DNA of 64,000 bases from the NCBI RefSeq assembly GCF_018918075.1, contig NZ_JAHLPW010000010.1, positions 1 through 64,000 on the forward strand, read 5' to 3'. The notes under the pieces were generated by a model, which was not told the DNA's origin, did no database searches, and saw nothing but the letters and a program-made list of their open reading frames with translations. Shown piece by piece: positions 27,565 to 36,271 of the stretch; position 1 is the stretch's first letter; each line of letters starts with the position of its first letter. Position numbers and translations under genes: made by a program. The stretch comes from Virgibacillus sp. MSJ-26 (GTDB lineage Bacteria > Bacillota > Bacilli > Bacillales > Amphibacillaceae).

Positions 27565-28126
27565 TGTAATAACCCCTCTTCTAATAATGTTGAGCTGACA
27601 TTGATTCTTTTTTATAACATTGAAGGCTCAGATCGCTAACTTATTGGAGTTTGGAGTTAGCTTATTTACCAGTAATCGGCGACACTTCCTTTATCTCCTT
27701 TCCGCTCTGTCCAATTCTCCATATATTACCGATCTAGTGTTGCGCTTTCTTATCAAACGCTAAAGGTTAAATTTATATCAGTGAATGAAGGACAAAATAT
27801 CGAGAAAATACTAAAACTTGTCCTTCATCTGTGTTACGAAGATATAGACCTCTATATTTTCTACCTCTTTCTAATCGGAGCTAAGAAAGTAAATAGGAAG
27901 ATATCTTATATGAGAGGTATTTTTTAAATTATTCATATACTATATAATTTAAAAATAGTTGTCAATATAATATCTTTTTATAACTTTCCCTTTCCTCATG
28001 TCTATAAGGATTTAGAGTACTTATGATTAAAAATTTTTTCCTATATTTGAAGAATATTTTATGATTGGTCCCATTGATTCCTTTGTAAGAAAGGAATTTT
28101 CAAAAAAAGATAAAAACTAACTAAAA
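27565..28126. other. Intergenic region with one inverted repeat
   Basis: A 560-bp AT-rich gap without a supported ORF. ATGAAGGACAA (27785-27795) and TTGTCCTTCAT (27819-27829) form an 11-bp stem around a 23-base loop, and GCTAAC/GTTAGC pair near 27632-27660. No riboswitch or known leader was recognised. Confidence 0.4.
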
Positions 28127-28164
28127 TAGGCATTGAAAAGTTCAATTAAACTTTTCAATGCCTA
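28127..28164 (-). terminator. Terminator after the pterin dehydratase gene
   Basis: TAGGCATTGAAAAGTT and AACTTTTCAATGCCTA form a perfect 16-bp stem with a short loop, followed on the minus strand by TTTTAGTTAG. It is 28 bases downstream of the stop at 28193. Confidence 0.85.
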
Positions 28165-28192
28165 GGTTTAAGCTCACTCAGTTATAGTAATA

Positions 28193-28525
28193 TCACTCAT
28201 AAAAGCTGCAATAAATAGCATCAAAGTCTTTAACCATTTCGATATCCAGTTCAGTTATCCCTTTCGCTCGCCAAGAAGAAATTTTAATTGTTACTTTTTT
28301 ATAATCTATTTTAATACTAGGATGATGTTGCCGTTGTTCTGCATACTCTCCGGCTTTTTTAGCGAAATTAACTCCATCCAAATAACTGTTAAATTTGTAC
28401 TCGCGCGCTATCCACTTATCACTAATTTGCTTCCATTCTGGTAATTTACCCAATTCTTGATCAAGCTTCTCAGCATTAAGCGGCACCATGTTATATTGAT
28501 CTTCAGTTTTATATTCGTTTGGCAC
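28193..28525 (-). CDS. 4a-hydroxytetrahydrobiopterin dehydratase (pterin-4a-carbinolamine dehydratase)
   Basis: A 110-residue PCD/DCoH-family enzyme that dehydrates 4a-hydroxytetrahydropterin to recycle the pterin cofactor of aromatic amino acid hydroxylases. The signature E-x3-HHP-x5-Y (EQRQHHPSIKIDY, near residue 65-77) is present, with the downstream W and D residues. The start is GTG at 28525, 8 bases after AAGGAGGG. No phenylalanine hydroxylase gene is visible in the window, so its partner is elsewhere or it serves molybdopterin metabolism. Confidence 0.9.
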   Translation of the reverse strand: MPNEYKTEDQYNMVPLNAEKLDQELGKLPEWKQISDKWIAREYKFNSYLDGVNFAKKAGEYAEQRQHHPSIKIDYKKVTIKISSWRAKGITELDIEMVKDFDAIYCSFYE

Positions 28526-28598
28526 ATGCTTCCCTCCTTATGAATGCTCATTTATAACTTTCCCTTTAGATTGATTTAAAAAACAAAAATAAGTCGCC

Positions 28599-28784
28599 CT
28601 ATTGATTTTTCATTATCTGGGTCGCTCTTTGTACACTCCAAAAGGAAAACAAATAAGAACCTATAAAAAGTAATCCCCAATACTGATAATCATATACTAA
28701 AAGAATAATAGCACTAATGGAACACGATAGGCTGAGGATTGTCAAAACAATGAATTTAATGTCTTTAATGACCGGCCAATTCAA
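28599..28784 (-). CDS. Small membrane protein downstream of the M48 protease
   Basis: A 61-residue protein with two hydrophobic segments (about residues 8-27 and 32-50) and basic ends. The frame extends upstream to 28874 inside the M48 gene, but a TTG at 28784 is 6-10 bases after AAAGGGGAG and lies 35 bases past the M48 stop, which makes it the natural start. It is the last gene of the operon starting with the response regulator. No family recognised. A role with the membrane protease is inferred only from its position. Confidence 0.6.
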   Translation of the reverse strand: MNWPVIKDIKFIVLTILSLSCSISAIILLVYDYQYWGLLFIGSYLFSFWSVQRATQIMKNQ

Positions 28785-28818
28785 CAGCCTCTCCCCTTTA
28801 ATTATAATTAACTCATGA

Positions 28819-30543
28819 CTAGCTTTTAACTTTCCTTCTCCCCCAATCAGGGATTGATTCTTTAATTCGACCACCCAACCAGGCTGTTACCATTTGGCAC
28901 CAACTCAACGATGAATACAGAGTTTTAATTCTCCAATAGAGTGGTGGATGAGCTTGAAATTGAAATTCAATAAATCTGAAAAACCAGTTATCACGGGCTG
29001 TATTTGATGTTTCTTTCATTGGTTTTTCGTCTGTGATGCTATACTGAAATTTTTTATCCCTTGCTGCATCTAGTGCTAATCCTAGTTCTTTGAGACCTTC
29101 TGCCATTTGTCGTGTACCACCTACTAATAGTCTTCCCCCCAAAAAGTCAGCTCGCACTTCAGTCAATTGGGCTACAAAAGATAAATAAATAGGCAACACC
29201 GTCATAGTAATGTATATGGTTATTATAAATAGAACCATATTTTCAGCTAGTAGAGTTATATAATCAAAAAAGACATAAATGATTAAACCGAGAAGGAGAA
29301 ACATGACCAAGCGTGTGATTTGATTAATTAAAACATCTCGTTTTTTAATATGGATGATTTCGTGAGCCAATATAGCTTGTATCGATTCTAGAGACAACTG
29401 AGTCGTAGCGGTCGTCAACATGATCGTTCCCCGACCAATATTCATTCCAGTCGCAAGACCATTATGAACAGGTGAGTCAATTAAAAACAGCTTTATATTC
29501 GGAATACTAGCTCGCCTGAATAGTTCTTGAGCTTCATTATACAAATGGCCTTCCGTTAATTCCACAGCATCTGTTCCTGCGATAAGCAGCCGATCTGAAA
29601 CGTAAAGATTAAACAACCACCACATAAGAACAAAGGTAATCATGATATACGAGGGAACGTCAAGCCAAATAAGAATAAATAGTAGTCCTGTGTAAGCTGA
29701 TATACCTTTAACGGTCATGGCAAAATAACCTTTCCAGAAAAGCCGCTTTAAATTTTCCGGATGCCATAGTGGTAAAACATGCTTCTCTTGTTTTTCTTCA
29801 TCATCTACATAATCTATAAAGATGTTTTGCCATGCGCGAACGTTATTTGGTGTAAAGTAAATATTTTCACTAGGAAAGGATAATCTCAAAACTTGATGAA
29901 ATGATGTCGTATAGTCTTGATTTTCAGATAAAAACGTAAATAACGGATGAAGTTTCAATAAATCGGGCGACGACTCAACTTGAACTTCTTCCAGATCATT
30001 CACAGGTAAGTCCCTAGATTCAAACGTTGATAAAATAATTAATCTTTCCTGTTGAGGCAACCAATAAACTTTTGTAAATAAAGCATTCCCAACTCGGGCA
30101 ATTAATTGAGTTATCAAAGTAATTAATCCGATTCCAATCAAAAATTTCAGCACACTATAGATCTGAGGTGCAAACAGTAAAAACACAATTGCTCCTGCAC
30201 TAATAACCACTGCCAAAATGACGTCCACGCTAATACGCTTTATGTCTTTTTCTTGATTAATGATGCTGTAATTACAATCAGCTAATTCTTGTTTCAATTG
30301 ATATCTCTTATTCCGTTTATTCTTGTTAAAAATGACACCTAGATTTCCATACATCATTGCCATTAAACTAAATAACATTATGGCTTCGGTAAAAGGATAA
30401 GCGATAAAAAGATAAGCTAAGCTCACAATGATTAACGTTATTTCAATGATATTTCCAATCAATTTCTTAAAGAGAAATGGAATGAACGCAATTAAAACAG
30501 ACAACGAGATAAACCCAATGATGGTATATGCTCCAGGGAGCAA
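28819..30543 (-). CDS. M48-family membrane zinc metalloprotease
   Basis: A 574-residue protein with HEIIH at 394-398 as zinc-binding active site and EVRADFLGG near residue 465 supplying the third ligand. About eight hydrophobic segments lie around it (pairs near 5-25, 32-66, 106-148, 283-312 and 405-450). This resembles HtpX-like proteases but is longer, with an extra N-terminal region of about 270 residues containing a cytoplasmic part (150-270). The start TTG follows AAGGAGGG by 7 bases. It is encoded downstream of a two-component system and lipoprotein, so envelope stress or quality control is a fair guess. Confidence 0.82.
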   Translation of the reverse strand: MLPGAYTIIGFISLSVLIAFIPFLFKKLIGNIIEITLIIVSLAYLFIAYPFTEAIMLFSLMAMMYGNLGVIFNKNKRNKRYQLKQELADCNYSIINQEKDIKRISVDVILAVVISAGAIVFLLFAPQIYSVLKFLIGIGLITLITQLIARVGNALFTKVYWLPQQERLIILSTFESRDLPVNDLEEVQVESSPDLLKLHPLFTFLSENQDYTTSFHQVLRLSFPSENIYFTPNNVRAWQNIFIDYVDDEEKQEKHVLPLWHPENLKRLFWKGYFAMTVKGISAYTGLLFILIWLDVPSYIMITFVLMWWLFNLYVSDRLLIAGTDAVELTEGHLYNEAQELFRRASIPNIKLFLIDSPVHNGLATGMNIGRGTIMLTTATTQLSLESIQAILAHEIIHIKKRDVLINQITRLVMFLLLGLIIYVFFDYITLLAENMVLFIITIYITMTVLPIYLSFVAQLTEVRADFLGGRLLVGGTRQMAEGLKELGLALDAARDKKFQYSITDEKPMKETSNTARDNWFFRFIEFQFQAHPPLYWRIKTLYSSLSWCQMVTAWLGGRIKESIPDWGRRKVKS

Positions 30544-30584
30544 TTAAATCCCTCCTTTCTATATATGTCATAGTAAATAGTTCT

Positions 30585-31671
30585 CTACTCAACAATATTC
30601 ATTGATTCAGCAAGATTTTGGAGTTCTTCAAGACTAATTGTCGGATCAATAATAACTAAGGAGTAGTTTAATCCGTCTTCTTGCCAAAACATAGCTCGAA
30701 AACCATCCGTATCTGTGAACGTGCCATCTTGATCACGGATAGTCACTTCTTTTTCTTCAGGAAAACTAAAGTCATCTTCTAAATCCTTAGGTGATTCAAA
30801 TACCGACAAAGTCAGAAACGGGGCACCCTCTTTTTTGTAATCAATGTTAACCTCTGTTCGGTCAAGTTCACCAGTGAGTTCATCCTTTTCTATGGTGGAT
30901 ATTTCTAGACCATCTTCTTCAGGAAAATAATAAAACGGTTGGCCTATTCCTTTCTTAGCTTCTTCTAAGGTTACTTCCTCTGTGTCAAGTAAGTCTTCCG
31001 AATTTACAATGTCTGCATCATCGGGTAGGTCAAGTGTGAATTTATCTACAGGAATATCAACATCGAAGTCGATATCGTTATAGACCATTTCAGTTTTTTG
31101 ATTACCAGAGCTGGAAATCATTTTTAAGGCCATCCAATTTTCTTTATCAATCCATATTTCTTGTTTTCCTAATAAGGTGTTTTCTTTATTAGGAGTCGCT
31201 ACTAAATGATAGGTTGATCTTCCAGCAATTTTTTCCTCACCCTTACCAGATATTTCATGAGTGTCGCGGATCATATCAAGAATAATCTACTTGTGCTTTC
31301 GGTGATGGTTGATTAAATTCCAATATTTCCTCATCGTCAATGATGATTGCTTGATTTTGTTCTTCGTCATAAGTTGTAATTGTTTCTCCATTATTTACTG
31401 AAATAGCTTTCTCTTCACCATTTTGATTTTCAATTTCAACTCTTATTTTTCCGTCTTTATTACGCCACTCTTTCATTACCATCGTTTCAATAACGTCGCC
31501 ATTTCCACTAACCGTTGTCGTTGCTTCACCGATGTAAGATTCTGTTTCTTTTTCATCAAGTGCATTATTAATCATTTGTTCTGGTGAATAATAACTTTCT
31601 TCCGAGCATCCAGCCATTAAGACCACGCCTCCTATCGCACAAAAAATGATCAATCCTTTCAAAAGTTTCAT
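30585..31671 (-). pseudogene. Frameshifted LolA-like/DUF4367-type lipoprotein
   Basis: The 5' part (31276-31671) encodes 131 residues with a signal peptide and the lipobox MAGC, followed by a LolA-like beta-rich region. It ends in QVDYS and a TGA. The 3' part (30585-31274) continues the same domain (GEEKIAGRSTYHLVATPN, EIWIDKENWMALKM) for 229 residues and closes with a DUF4367-like region. The natural junction DY-ILDMIRDT is recovered by a one- or two-base frame change near 31283. Stop and downstream ATG overlap as TGATATG, so a coupled second polypeptide could still be made. It could be a true pseudogene, a sequencing error or a split gene. It lies between the histidine kinase and M48 genes. 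Confidence 0.75.
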
Positions 31672-31685
31672 TGTCTTCCCCTTCT

Positions 31686-33128
31686 TTACTGTAGTTTTGG
31701 TAATTCACATATCACACACGTACCAACGCTTTCTTTCGAATAAAAATAAACGTTGCCATCATGTTTTTCAGTAATTTGTTTTGTAATACTTAAACCCAGT
31801 CCAGAACCGTGTACGTATTGTTTACTTCTCGCCTCATCTGCTTGATAGAGCGGATCAAAAACGTGAGCTGATTTTTCTTCTGATAGACCTTTTCCTTCAT
31901 TTTGCACGATGAAGTACACGGCATTTCCCTTCCAAAATTTAGGTATAAAGTCAAACAGCCAATCAGGAGGCATCATGTCACTTGAGAGTGCGGCTATCCA
32001 AAGGCGATTTTCACTTTTCGTATGCTGAATCGCATTGCTAACTAAATTGTCCGCTAGCCGCATCATCTCTTTTGGATTCACTTGATATATTCCGCAAACA
32101 TCTACTGTCGTTTCAAGATAAATCCCTTGTTTCCTACTTACCTCTTCGTAATCAGAGACGAGCATTTCGAAAAATTCACCACCGTCAACCTCGACTAACT
32201 CCATTTCATGGCTCGGTGATTTGAGTAATGTGTATGTTAACAAGTCGTCTAGCATATGTTGCATAAAGTCCGATTTTTCCACAATGACTCGTCGGTATTC
32301 CCTTTGTTCCTCATTTGTTAACTTTTGCGTATGAAGAGCTTCAGCATAAGCCTTGATTGATGTGAGTGGTGTCTTTAAATCATGAGAGACACTCGCTATT
32401 AAATATTCTTTTGTTTCTTGTTCCTGTTCGATTGTTTCTCTCGCAGCATCAATTTGTTGCTTCATATGATAAAAATGTTCTGTTAATTCCCCAATTTCGT
32501 CTTGGTTTGTCGGCCGTTCATTCACTGTTTTTCCAGCTGCATAAGCCGACATGTCACCCATCAATCCAGTGAGACGAGTATTTAGTTTTTTATTCACAAG
32601 CCGAATCACCGTTAAATAAATCAGCACAAATACAACAAAAAAGAGGCCTCCAACAATATAACTGCGTTTTTCCACACCCGCAACCCATTCATCTCGAGCT
32701 ATTTCTATATCAAAAAAGCCAATGAGTTCATGATGATCAAAGACGGGCTGCTTATATGAGAATGAACTATACCCCTGTTCTAACTTGTACAAATCTTGAT
32801 AGAGTTGCCCTTTGCTAAGCGCAAATTGTGTTGATTGTATTGATGGGTTCGATGAATAAACAATCACACCATTTTTATCGTAAAGCGTAATTAATTTTGT
32901 TTGATCAGTGTCCCTCTCAAGGTGCCTCCTGTCTGCTTGTGAAGCGTAGAGCGCAGGATTGTTCAATTTTTGTTTAACATCTTCTAATTCAGCCCGTAAC
33001 TGGACATGTTCTTCCACTTTTTGTTCATTATTATATGAATTAATCCAGGCAAACAGAAAATAAGCTGTAATTAGAGGAAGAATCATCACCATTAAATACG
33101 AGATTAATAGCCACGTTTTTATTTTCAC
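31686..33128 (-). CDS. Two-component sensor histidine kinase
   Basis: A 480-residue membrane kinase. Two transmembrane helices (about 7-29 and 157-176) flank a 125-residue extracellular sensor, a HAMP domain follows to ~235, then HisKA with SVSHDLKTPL (phosphorylated His249), and a HATPase_c domain with DNLVSNAIQHT and GSGLGLSI. The gene overlaps the response regulator upstream by four bases (ATGA), so they are translationally coupled. The lipoprotein, M48 protease and small membrane protein follow within short gaps, indicating an operon under autoregulation, as is common. The signal is unknown; the downstream genes point to the envelope. Confidence 0.93.
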   Translation of the reverse strand: MKIKTWLLISYLMVMILPLITAYFLFAWINSYNNEQKVEEHVQLRAELEDVKQKLNNPALYASQADRRHLERDTDQTKLITLYDKNGVIVYSSNPSIQSTQFALSKGQLYQDLYKLEQGYSSFSYKQPVFDHHELIGFFDIEIARDEWVAGVEKRSYIVGGLFFVVFVLIYLTVIRLVNKKLNTRLTGLMGDMSAYAAGKTVNERPTNQDEIGELTEHFYHMKQQIDAARETIEQEQETKEYLIASVSHDLKTPLTSIKAYAEALHTQKLTNEEQREYRRVIVEKSDFMQHMLDDLLTYTLLKSPSHEMELVEVDGGEFFEMLVSDYEEVSRKQGIYLETTVDVCGIYQVNPKEMMRLADNLVSNAIQHTKSENRLWIAALSSDMMPPDWLFDFIPKFWKGNAVYFIVQNEGKGLSEEKSAHVFDPLYQADEARSKQYVHGSGLGLSITKQITEKHDGNVYFYSKESVGTCVICELPKLQ

Positions 33129-33826
33129 TTTTGCTCACCGATAAACTTATAACCTTTACCCCAAACGGTTTGAATAAACTGTGGTGTTTTTACTGGATCA
33201 TTTAATTTTTTACGTAATGATTTGATATGAACGGTGACAGTATGAAGACCATCTGCTTCTATTTGATTCCATATATGTTCATAAAGTTCTTGTTTTGAAA
33301 AAGTATGTCCTGGATGTTTTGCTAAAACATCAAGTAAGTCAAATTCTTTTACAGTTAATTGAATTTCTTCATTAAGTAGGATCACTTTACGTTGGTCCCA
33401 ATTAATTTTTAGTCCATTTGTGTATTTTGAAATGTCTTCTGTTTCAGGGACACCTTGATACCTATGCCACCTTCTTAATTGTGAATTAATGCGTGCTTTT
33501 AATTCTACGAGACTAAATGGCTTTGCCAAATAATCATCCGCACCAAGACCAAGGCCTTCCACCTTGTCTTCATCTTCCTTTCGTGCACTGATAATGATGA
33601 GTGGCACGTCACTTTTCAAACGAATATTTTTACACAAAGTAAAGCCATCCATTTCTGGGAGCATAAGATCAACGAGAGCAAGATCATAGCCCGCCGCCTG
33701 AAAATCCTCCCAACCCTCAAGACCTGTTGTTGCCCAGGTCACCTCATATCCATCTTGGATCAATGTATCCCTTATAATGCGCGCAATTTCAGAGTCGTCC
33801 TCCACTAGCAAAAGACGTGCTTCCAT
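33125..33826 (-). CDS. OmpR/PhoB-family response regulator
   Basis: A 233-residue regulator. The receiver domain (1-115) has the acidic pair ED at 9-10, the phospho-acceptor Asp53 in LVDLMLPEMDG, and the conserved lysine in YLAKPFSL. The C-terminal winged helix (about 135-230) includes LTVKEFDLLDVLAKHPG and TVTVHIKSLRKKL. It is the first gene of the operon and pairs with the adjacent kinase. Confidence 0.93.
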   Translation of the reverse strand: MEARLLLVEDDSEIARIIRDTLIQDGYEVTWATTGLEGWEDFQAAGYDLALVDLMLPEMDGFTLCKNIRLKSDVPLIIISARKEDEDKVEGLGLGADDYLAKPFSLVELKARINSQLRRWHRYQGVPETEDISKYTNGLKINWDQRKVILLNEEIQLTVKEFDLLDVLAKHPGHTFSKQELYEHIWNQIEADGLHTVTVHIKSLRKKLNDPVKTPQFIQTVWGKGYKFIGEQK

Positions 33827-33899
33827 GATGATTCCTCCCCCTACAATGTCAATATAACACCCTTTTAATAAGTTAAATAAAAGTTTATAAATTCTTTAT

Positions 33900-34066
33900 T
33901 ATTACAAAAGCGCAGGGCGCCCGGGTAGCCCCGAAAAGCTTAAGCAAGAAAACGTAGTGGCAAGGTTTTTGCCACGTAGATTTATTGCTTAAGACCTCAG
34001 GCGGGCTAGGCGCTGAAGCTGGATGGGACAAAAGCGCAGGGCGCCCGGCAGCCCCGACCAACAACA
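33900..34066. repeat. Composite dispersed repeat, copy 2
   Basis: AAAAGCGCAGGGCGCCCGG appears twice (near 33907 and 34032), flanking a long hairpin: CTTAAGCAAG and a GTGGCAA block pair with TTGCCAC and TTGCTTAAG (33939-33993). CCTCAGGCGGGC follows. It matches the copy at 19207-19385. It lies upstream of the response regulator promoter region. An open frame of 60 codons inside it is not a gene. Confidence 0.7.
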
Positions 34067-34094
34067 TTTTTCCATTTCAAAAAAATAAAAAAGC

Positions 34095-34124
34095 CAGTTT
34101 TTCTTATTATACATTGAAAAACTG
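34095..34124 (-). terminator. Terminator after the 99-residue membrane-anchored protein
   Basis: CAGTTTTTC and GAAAAACTG form a stem with a 12-base loop, followed on the minus strand by GCTTTTTTATTTTTTTG. It begins 10 bases after the stop at 34135. Confidence 0.8.
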
Positions 34125-34134
34125 ACACTAGTAT

Positions 34135-34434
34135 CTAATTATTGTCCGCATCTCCTATTTCCAGTAGCCACTTTTTTAATTTTTCCCTTGGATAATACGT
34201 TTTGCCATTCAAAGTGAGATGTGGCACATTTGGATGCTCCTCTATTAACTTTTTAGCATCTTCCTTTGTGACACCAATGAACCAATGCACATCTTTTTCA
34301 CCAATTAATTTATGTTCATCATCGTCACTTAGATCAAATAAGTCTGGCGTCGTTGGACTTTTAAAGTTTTGTAATCCACTGCCTATGAAATAGCCTGCAG
34401 CCGCTAATCCAAGACCTAACCAGAAAAAATCCAT
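34135..34434 (-). CDS. Membrane-anchored protein with a helix-turn-helix-like domain
   Basis: A 99-residue protein. One hydrophobic N-terminal segment (about 2-20) is followed by an acidic linker (PDLFDLSDDDEH) and a ~50-residue domain (DVHWFIGVTKEDAKKLIEEH, then TLNGKTYYPREKLKKWL). That pattern resembles excisionase/MerR-type winged helices, in which the final arginine-lysine helix follows a wing. No ribosome-site ambiguity is seen. The gene is alone, with a terminator on each side. A DNA-binding role tied to the membrane would be unusual and is a suggestion only. Confidence 0.65.
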   Translation of the reverse strand: MDFFWLGLGLAAAGYFIGSGLQNFKSPTTPDLFDLSDDDEHKLIGEKDVHWFIGVTKEDAKKLIEEHPNVPHLTLNGKTYYPREKLKKWLLEIGDADNN

Positions 34435-34558
34435 ATAAAAACCACCCTTCAGTTCATATATTTGATATATCTAATATAACATGGGCAAAGTTTTTCAGGA
34501 TTAATTTTATAGATTTTTTACAACTTCATGTTTAGGCTTCTCCGAAAACCTTAACCAT

Positions 34559-34618
34559 AAAAAAACCGAACTGGATTCGATGCTTTTTGGTAAAGACCCA
34601 AATCCGTTCGGTTTTTTG
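34559..34618 (-). terminator. Terminator after the formamidase gene
   Basis: AAAAAACCGAAC with GGATT pairs with AATCC and GTTCGGTTTTTT around a ~22-base loop. A and T runs on both sides make it effective in either direction. It lies about 100 bases beyond the formamidase stop. Confidence 0.8.
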
Positions 34619-34715
34619 ATTTGTTTTAGAAAACAAAGCGTTTAATCTTATTATATTATGAAAAAATGGTGATGAATCATCCAGTAGAGAATCTAAGGAT
34701 AGTTGCATCTACTAT

Positions 34716-36014
34716 TTATAACACATATTGATTCTTAATTAAATCTAGCAATCCTTTCTCCTTCAAATATGATTCAGGTGCTAGAAACGTAACTGTAACG
34801 ACACCCGGATGCCGACCAATTTCTATTGAGCCGTTGATTGTAGCACGATTCATTACTTCTGGAACAGTAATGCCAAAAAGATTGGCCGCTCTCTCCATGC
34901 CATTGGTTGTCGCATCATTAAGATCTGCACCAGATCCGATAAATGAAATTGGATAGCTGTCTTCTATTTCACGCACGCCCCATTGCTCACTAAGCGCAAG
35001 AGCTTGGCGCTTTTCGTCTTCTGTGAATGGCTTAGCTAAATATGGTAAGTCTTCAGTAACTGGGAGCAATACTGGACCATCTAAATTTACATTTTTCAAG
35101 ACATTCACTTGAAGGTTGACGATACCGGCGACATCGGCTGTATGACCAGCAATTTCACCGTCACCTTGCATAGCGTGCATGTCCCCAACATATACTCCGC
35201 CTCCTTCAACTTTCACAGGACAAATTAAAATGGCTCCTGTTCTTACTCGATTGACATCCATATGACCATCTGTCCGGTGTTCTTCAAGTTCTTCTTTTGT
35301 CATACTATAATCATGTGGTACATCAAGTAAAGATTGCCCAAAGTCACCAGCGTTATGTGAATCTGGAAAGGCTCTTGCAGGGGTTGTACCTAATTGACCT
35401 AGGAACGGTCTTAAGCGAGCAATCACTCCAGGCATATCATGGGGTGCAAGCGTCAAAATTGAATTTTGAATGGACTGTTCTGGCGTATTCATATATGTTC
35501 TTCCGTCTTTCGCAACGGTTTCAGCTGCTTGTTTATTTAAAGTTAAACCAACCGACTTGTCATCATTAAAAGCGATTGAATAAGCATGTGTCAGGGCAAA
35601 CGGTGTAATAACGGTATCACATTTTACACAACGTATTGCTTCTTCGCCAATTCCCTTAATAACTGTTTCGGGATTGACAGTTCCACATCCTGGACATTTA
35701 GCCGCCACAAACGGATCACCATTAAAATGTCCCTCAACAGGCACGTCATTCCCTGAGCCAGACGCAATAGACGTGACTTCAATATTTTTGATGTGGATAG
35801 CAATAGCGTCCCCTACTTCTGCTCCTTCAACGTAGACAGGTCTTGTTACTTCATGCCCACCTTTTAATTCAGGTGTAATCATCGGTCCCCAACAACCTGG
35901 TGCTGTGTTTGCGACAATAAAACCACCATCTTTTACTACATACTCCATTTCCTTACTTGGATCGAGAATCCCATCTGTGAACCTATTAACATATACGGTT
36001 TGTTTAGCTGTCAT
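34716..36014 (-). CDS. Acetamidase/formamidase (FmdA-like)
   Basis: A 432-residue cytoplasmic amidase hydrolysing formamide or short amides to ammonia and the acid. FmdA/AmdA family blocks are NTAPGCWGPMITPEL (about 36-50), the GDAIAIHIKNIEV strand, DMHAMQGDGEIAGHTADV and the C-terminal GVVTVTFLAPESYL. A zinc ribbon with C107-x2-C110 and C129-x2-C132 is inserted, as in this subfamily. The divergent neighbour is a creatininase-family amidohydrolase. Both release nitrogen from amides, so joint use in nitrogen supply is likely. Confidence 0.92.
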   Translation of the reverse strand: MTAKQTVYVNRFTDGILDPSKEMEYVVKDGGFIVANTAPGCWGPMITPELKGGHEVTRPVYVEGAEVGDAIAIHIKNIEVTSIASGSGNDVPVEGHFNGDPFVAAKCPGCGTVNPETVIKGIGEEAIRCVKCDTVITPFALTHAYSIAFNDDKSVGLTLNKQAAETVAKDGRTYMNTPEQSIQNSILTLAPHDMPGVIARLRPFLGQLGTTPARAFPDSHNAGDFGQSLLDVPHDYSMTKEELEEHRTDGHMDVNRVRTGAILICPVKVEGGGVYVGDMHAMQGDGEIAGHTADVAGIVNLQVNVLKNVNLDGPVLLPVTEDLPYLAKPFTEDEKRQALALSEQWGVREIEDSYPISFIGSGADLNDATTNGMERAANLFGITVPEVMNRATINGSIEIGRHPGVVTVTFLAPESYLKEKGLLDLIKNQYVL

Positions 36015-36179
36015 TTAGATCCTCTCCTTAGAGTTGGTATACTTCTATAATACTCTATTAATCTACTCAATTCATGTAAATAGCTTGATTTCAAGCAGTC
36101 TACTCCCCAATTTCACAAAAATTCGTCTTATATTAATTCACTCAAAGCATTTGTAAACTTTAAAAAGTTATTTACTACC

Positions 36180-36208
36180 TTGACGTCTCTTTTAAAGACC
36201 GTTATAGT
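36180..36208 (+). promoter_or_regulatory. SigA promoter of the creatininase-family gene
   Basis: TTGACG (36180-36185) and TATAGT (36203-36208) are spaced by 17 bases, about 60 bases upstream of the chosen start. Confidence 0.65.
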
Positions 36209-36271
36209 TTAAAAAGAATATTAAAACTTTTTACGCAAATGACTGAAAATGGATGGAGATGTATTAGTAAA

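Noticed and set aside
33885-34067. A 60-codon frame within the dispersed repeat
   Set aside because: It is entirely repeat sequence with strong hairpins and is not open in the related copies.
36239-36271. N-terminal extension of the creatininase-family protein
   Set aside because: The upstream ATG has no ribosome site, and family similarity begins at the later ATG.
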